The translations under genes were made by a program, and so were the position numbers. A model generated the notes under the pieces. That model was not told the DNA's origin and did no database searches. It saw only the letters and a list, made by a program, of their open reading frames with translations. Below, one piece after another: positions 4,911 to 7,602 of a stretch of DNA of 7,602 bases; the first letter of the stretch is position 1; each line of letters begins with the position of its first letter. The DNA is from Candidatus Methanoperedens sp. (GTDB lineage: Archaea > Halobacteriota > Methanosarcinia > Methanosarcinales > Methanoperedenaceae). The stretch covers positions 1 through 7,602 of the forward strand of contig JAHFCV010000119.1 in assembly GCA_023249275.1 (NCBI GenBank), read 5' to 3'.

Positions 4911-5711
4911 ATGCCAAAAAAAACAAACGTTACAAAGCCAAAGAAAAGTGAAATGAAAAAATCCGGTTATGGTTGGGTTCCGGATTTGCCTGACCATCGC
5001 GACTTAATGTACGGCGCAGTACGCAAGATACCTGCCAAGCTGCCAAAGTCTGTCGATCTGCGCCCCAAATGCTCAAAAGTAGAAGACCAGGGGCAGCTTC
5101 AAAGTTGTACCGGCAATGCCCTCGTTGGTGTATTGGAATTCCTGGAAAAGAAGGACAAGGTTCCCTACGTCGAATTAAGCAGATTGTTCATATATTATAA
5201 TGAACGCGTCATTGAACATAGCACGGCCTCAGATAATGGCGCTGCGATCCGTGACGGAATCAAAACTCTTGCCAAACAGGGTGAGTGTTCAGAAAAATCT
5301 TGGCCATATACCATCTCGAAGATCAGTGTGAAGCCTGGCGCAACCTGTTACAAAGAAGCTGCACAGCATAAGATAACATCGTATCAGCGCCTCAATACAA
5401 TTGATGAAATGCGAACCTGTCTTGCAGATGGATTTCCATTCGTGTTTGGTTTTTCGGTATACGAAAGCTTTGAAACCGAGGTAGTTGCCAAGACCGGAAT
5501 AGTACAGATGCCGCAGTCCGGCGAGAAGCAGTTAGGTGGTCATGCAGTTGTGGGCGTAGGCTATGATGATTCCAAGAAAAGATTCCTCGTACGCAATTCA
5601 TGGGGAGAAGATTGGGGGATGAAAGGCTATTTCACAATGCCTTATGACTATCTTGCAAACAGAAACCTGTCAGACGATTTCTGGACAATCAGGCGGGGAG
5701 GAGGAATATAG
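4911..5711 (+). CDS. Papain-family (C1A) cysteine peptidase, probably cytosolic
   Basis: A 266-residue endopeptidase. The full catalytic set is visible: oxyanion Gln60 and nucleophile Cys66 in DQGQLQSCTGNA, His211 in GGHAVVGVGYDD, and Asn229 in VRNSWGEDWG. The SCTGNA form replaces the SCWAF of plant and animal papains and is usual for prokaryotic C1A enzymes. LPKSVDLR at 44-51 marks the start of the mature-like domain. The preceding 44 residues have a Lys-rich segment and then GYGWVPDLPDHRD; they contain neither a hydrophobic signal peptide nor an ERFNIN-type inhibitory propeptide. The enzyme therefore seems to be made inside the cell without a built-in inhibitor. Twenty bases after its stop codon begins a chagasin-like inhibitor gene, so the two are probably cotranscribed and the inhibitor may restrain this enzyme. 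The start at 4911 has a good ribosome binding site. Substrates cannot be inferred. Confidence 0.93.
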   Translation: MPKKTNVTKPKKSEMKKSGYGWVPDLPDHRDLMYGAVRKIPAKLPKSVDLRPKCSKVEDQGQLQSCTGNALVGVLEFLEKKDKVPYVELSRLFIYYNERVIEHSTASDNGAAIRDGIKTLAKQGECSEKSWPYTISKISVKPGATCYKEAAQHKITSYQRLNTIDEMRTCLADGFPFVFGFSVYESFETEVVAKTGIVQMPQSGEKQLGGHAVVGVGYDDSKKRFLVRNSWGEDWGMKGYFTMPYDYLANRNLSDDFWTIRRGGGI

Positions 5712-5731
5712 ATCCGATTAAATACCCTGAT

Positions 5732-6040
5732 GTGCCAGAAAAAATCGAACTCAAAGTCGGGGAAAAATACACATTCAGGTTAAAGGGATTAGGCGCAGCG
5801 GGCTTCAATTGGGAATATAATATTGAAGGAACCGGGAAGGTAGTGTCAGTATCGTTAGAATTGGTAAATGATGGGAAAAAGACCGGACCACTGCCACCCG
5901 GTTATAGCCTGGATGTGTTGACTACGATACATGCCCTTGAATCGGGTCATGCAACCGTTCACCTTACACAAAGGAGGTCATGGGAAAAGAATAAACTTCC
6001 TTTTAAGGAGCATGTTATTGAAATATTTGTTAAGAATTGA
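5732..6040 (+). CDS. Chagasin-like (I42 family) cysteine peptidase inhibitor
   Basis: A 102-residue protein of the immunoglobulin-like fold that in characterised members plugs the active site of C1 peptidases with three loops. The start is GTG at 5732; the nearest ATG (5730) is in another frame. IELKVGEKYTFRL at 5-17 is the typical first strand region. GLGAAGFNW at 19-27 corresponds to loop L2, normally NPTTGY/F-W. GPLPPGYSL at 52-60 corresponds to the L4 region. RRSWEKNKLP at 81-90 corresponds to loop L6, normally RPWE...P. L2 lacks the usual Thr pair and L6 lacks the Pro, so binding strength or partner may differ from classic chagasin. No signal peptide is present. It lies 20 bp after the C1A peptidase gene. 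There is no ribosome binding site at normal distance; a GGAGGAGG run overlaps the end of the peptidase gene at about 5697-5704, so translation is probably coupled to the peptidase. Confidence 0.85.
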   Translation: MPEKIELKVGEKYTFRLKGLGAAGFNWEYNIEGTGKVVSVSLELVNDGKKTGPLPPGYSLDVLTTIHALESGHATVHLTQRRSWEKNKLPFKEHVIEIFVKN

Positions 6041-6081
6041 CAGTTGGATTCCCATCATAACATGTAAGTATAAGACAAAAA

Positions 6082-6090
6082 CTTTTAATC
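6082..6090 (+). promoter_or_regulatory. TATA-like box of argG
   Basis: CTTTTAATC, preceded by the A-rich ACAAAAA that could act as BRE, is centred about 28 bases before the ATG at 6114. It predicts transcription starting within about three bases of the start codon, hence a leaderless mRNA. No ribosome binding site precedes the ATG. The box lies in the 73-bp gap after the inhibitor gene, so argG probably has its own promoter. Confidence 0.55.
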
Positions 6091-6113
6091 TTTCCGCGCT
6101 ATTTAACAAAACC

Positions 6114-7286
6114 ATGAAAAAAGTAGCACTTGCGTATTCAGGCGGGCTTGACACATCCGTGTGCATACCCCTGTTAAAAGAACATTACAACTGCGATTAT
6201 GCGATTACGGTAACAGTGGATGTCGGGCAGCCGGCAAAAGAAATCCAGCAGGCTGAGAAAAAAGCCAAAAAAATAAGCCAGAAACATTACACCATAGATG
6301 CGAAAGATGAGTTCGTAAAAGATTACATCTTCCCCCTGATCAAAGCCAATGGCAGCTATGAGGGTTATGTTCTTGGCACATCAATAGCGCGCCCGCTTAT
6401 AGCAAAGAAAGTCGTGGAAATAGCAAAAAAAGAAAAAGCGCATGCCCTGGCGCATGGATGCACGGGCAAAGGCAACGATCAGTTGAGGTTCGAGGCGGTA
6501 TTCAGGAGCACCAACCTTGAGGTCATTGCGCCGATGAGGGATATGAACCTCACGCGCGAGTGGGAGATGGATTACGCAAAGAAACACGGGATACCCGTGG
6601 CAGCCACGAAATCAAAGCCGTGGAGCGTGGATGAGAATATCTGGAGCCGCAGCATCGAGGGCGGACGGCTTGAGGAGCCGGATTTTATCCCGCCTGAGGA
6701 GATATTCGAGTGGACGGTTTCGCCTGAGAAAGCGCCTGATGCTCTGGTTATCGATATCGGGTTTGAATGCGGCGTGCCTGTGTCTTTGAACGGCAAGACG
6801 CTTGATGGCGTGACGTTGATACAGAAGCTAAACAAGCTCGGCGGCGCACATGGCGTCGGGCGCACGGATATGATAGAGGATAGGGTGCTTGGATTGAAGG
6901 CAAGGGAGAATTACGAACATCCTGCTGCGACGATAATATTGACCGCGCACAAAGACCTTGAAAAACTTGTGCTCACAAGGGAAGAGCTGCGATTTAAGTC
7001 GATAGTTGATGAAACATGGAGCGAGCTCGCGTATAAGGGTCTTGTGGATGAGCCGCTGTATTCGGATTTGAATGCTTTTATTGATAAGACGCAGGAAAGA
7101 GTGACCGGGAACGTGAAGATGAAGCTCTATAAAGGCAGCGCAAAGGTAATTGCGAGGGATTCGAAATTCGCGTTGTATTCTGCCGACCTGTCATCGTTTG
7201 ACAGCAAGACAATCGACCAGAAGGATGCGGAAGGGGTCTGTAAATATCATGGGTTCCAGGCAAGGTTGTTCAGGAAGATTTGCTAG
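6114..7286 (+). CDS. argG: Argininosuccinate synthase
   Basis: A 390-residue cytosolic enzyme that joins citrulline and aspartate with ATP cleavage to AMP and pyrophosphate, the penultimate step of arginine synthesis. The N-terminal PP-loop AYSGGLDTS spans residues 7-15. GTSIARPLIA near 84-93, GCTGKGNDQLRFE at 115-127 and the SVDENIWSRSIEGG segment near 171-184 are family signatures for substrate and nucleotide binding. Length is normal. The frame stays open upstream to an ATG at 5931, but that would add 61 residues overlapping the inhibitor gene and its downstream promoter. The start at 6114 gives the standard N-terminus and lies at leaderless distance from a TATA-like box. A 47-codon ORF follows after 10 bp. 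The next gene of the pathway (argH) is not in the window. Confidence 0.97.
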   Translation: MKKVALAYSGGLDTSVCIPLLKEHYNCDYAITVTVDVGQPAKEIQQAEKKAKKISQKHYTIDAKDEFVKDYIFPLIKANGSYEGYVLGTSIARPLIAKKVVEIAKKEKAHALAHGCTGKGNDQLRFEAVFRSTNLEVIAPMRDMNLTREWEMDYAKKHGIPVAATKSKPWSVDENIWSRSIEGGRLEEPDFIPPEEIFEWTVSPEKAPDALVIDIGFECGVPVSLNGKTLDGVTLIQKLNKLGGAHGVGRTDMIEDRVLGLKARENYEHPAATIILTAHKDLEKLVLTREELRFKSIVDETWSELAYKGLVDEPLYSDLNAFIDKTQERVTGNVKMKLYKGSAKVIARDSKFALYSADLSSFDSKTIDQKDAEGVCKYHGFQARLFRKIC

Positions 7287-7296
7287 AGGTCATTAA

Positions 7297-7440
7297 ATGA
7301 AGAACCTTGGCAGAGATGAAATTGAGAAAAGGCTTACGGCAGAACTAAAAGGCTTGGACATCGATAAAATAGCTTTTGAAGTCAAAACTGAAGTGAAAAA
7401 AACGGCTAAAAAGAAGTATAACCCAAACAGTTCAATATGA
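7297..7440 (+). CDS. 47-residue charged small protein downstream of argG
   Basis: ATG at 7297 is preceded by GAGGT at 7286-7290 with a six-base gap, a good ribosome binding site that overlaps the last base of the argG stop codon. The frame ends with TGA at 7438. The product is soluble, with many Lys and Glu residues, and begins MKNLGRDEIEKRL. Residues 6 to about 40 look helical, and the C-terminus is a Lys-rich stretch followed by Asn, Pro and Ser. No known motif or membrane segment is visible. Spacing suggests cotranscription with argG. I do not recognise the family. It could be an intact small protein or the remaining N-terminus of a larger gene. Confidence 0.55.
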   Translation: MKNLGRDEIEKRLTAELKGLDIDKIAFEVKTEVKKTAKKKYNPNSSI

Positions 7441-7536
7441 AAAGACTTGACAGAACTGTGATAAAACTCCCTCTATGCAACAGGTGGGTTTAGACAGTTA
7501 AAAGTCACGCCAACGCAACAGAACCAAAAGAACAGA

Positions 7537-7602
7537 TGGGCCCATTGCGATTTGAACGCAAGACCTCTCGGTTATCAGCCGAGCGCTCCACCTGGCTAAG
7601 CT
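7537..7602 (-). tRNA. tRNA-Ile (anticodon GAT), 5' end cut by the window
   Basis: Read on the minus strand, position 7602 is base 9 and the D arm is 7601-7585. The anticodon arm is 7583-7567 (CTCGG stem, loop CTGATAA, anticodon GAT at 7576-7574). The variable loop is AGGTC at 7566-7562 and the T arm 7561-7545 has a TTGCG stem with loop TTCAAAT. The 3' acceptor strand TGGGCCC (7544-7538) is followed by discriminator A at 7537. The first eight bases lie beyond the right edge and should begin with GGGCCCA. CCA is not encoded; the following bases are TCT. No intron is seen in the visible part. Confidence 0.96.

Noticed and set aside
5931..6113. 61-residue N-terminal extension of argG from an upstream ATG
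   Set aside because: It overlaps the inhibitor gene in another frame and runs through the argG TATA-like box; the standard enzyme N-terminus begins at 6114.
7441..7536. Imperfect inverted sequences around AACTGT and ACAGTT as a terminator or RNA
   Set aside because: Pairing is weak and interrupted; no T-tract follows on the plus strand.
1..7602. CRISPR array, prophage or complete insertion sequence
   Set aside because: No spaced direct repeats, integrase, transposase or terminal inverted repeats were found on either strand.

Overview
The window looks like ordinary chromosome from a euryarchaeon. The group II chaperonin (thermosome), AT-rich archaeal TATA boxes, a mixture of leaderless and Shine-Dalgarno-led genes, an archaeal-type tRNA thiolation PP-loop enzyme and a CCA-less tRNA gene all point to Archaea. 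A secreted c-type cytochrome with a Pro-Thr linker and a carboxypeptidase-regulatory-like domain suggests a Methanosarcinales or Methanoperedens-like (ANME-2d) host. That placement is inferred from gene content and was not tested by any search.

Left part (1-3710): the 3' end of an unidentified plus-strand gene (1-249) meets three minus-strand genes. These are a TtuA/NcsA-type tRNA 2-thiolation enzyme (274-1158), a predicted exported mono-haem cytochrome c (1260-1883) and a thermosome subunit (2049-3710). Each minus-strand gene has its own promoter-like sequence, and the cytochrome ends in a hairpin plus T-tract terminator. They are therefore probably three separate transcripts.

Middle part (3711-4910): this stretch is AT-rich. 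A 350-bp divergent intergenic region holds the thermosome promoter, an orphan TATA-like box, an exact 11-bp inverted repeat and a leaderless promoter. The gene that follows is an acylphosphatase-fold protein with a coiled-coil tail (4061-4606), in which the usual catalytic Asn is Ser. A second intergenic region (4607-4910) contains a start-less minus-strand ORF that looks like a gene remnant (4614-4733) and a 26-codon ORF of uncertain status.

Right part (4911-7602): a papain-family (C1A) cysteine peptidase (4911-5711) is followed after 20 bp by a chagasin-like (I42) inhibitor of that same peptidase family (5732-6040). Neither has a signal peptide and the peptidase has no recognisable inhibitory propeptide, so the pair looks like a cytosolic protease with its own inhibitor. 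This is the most interesting unit in the window. Next come a leaderless argininosuccinate synthase gene (argG, 6114-7286), a 47-codon ORF with a good ribosome binding site 10 bp behind it (7297-7440), and a minus-strand tRNA-Ile(GAT) cut by the right edge.

No CRISPR array, complete insertion sequence, origin or attachment site was seen.
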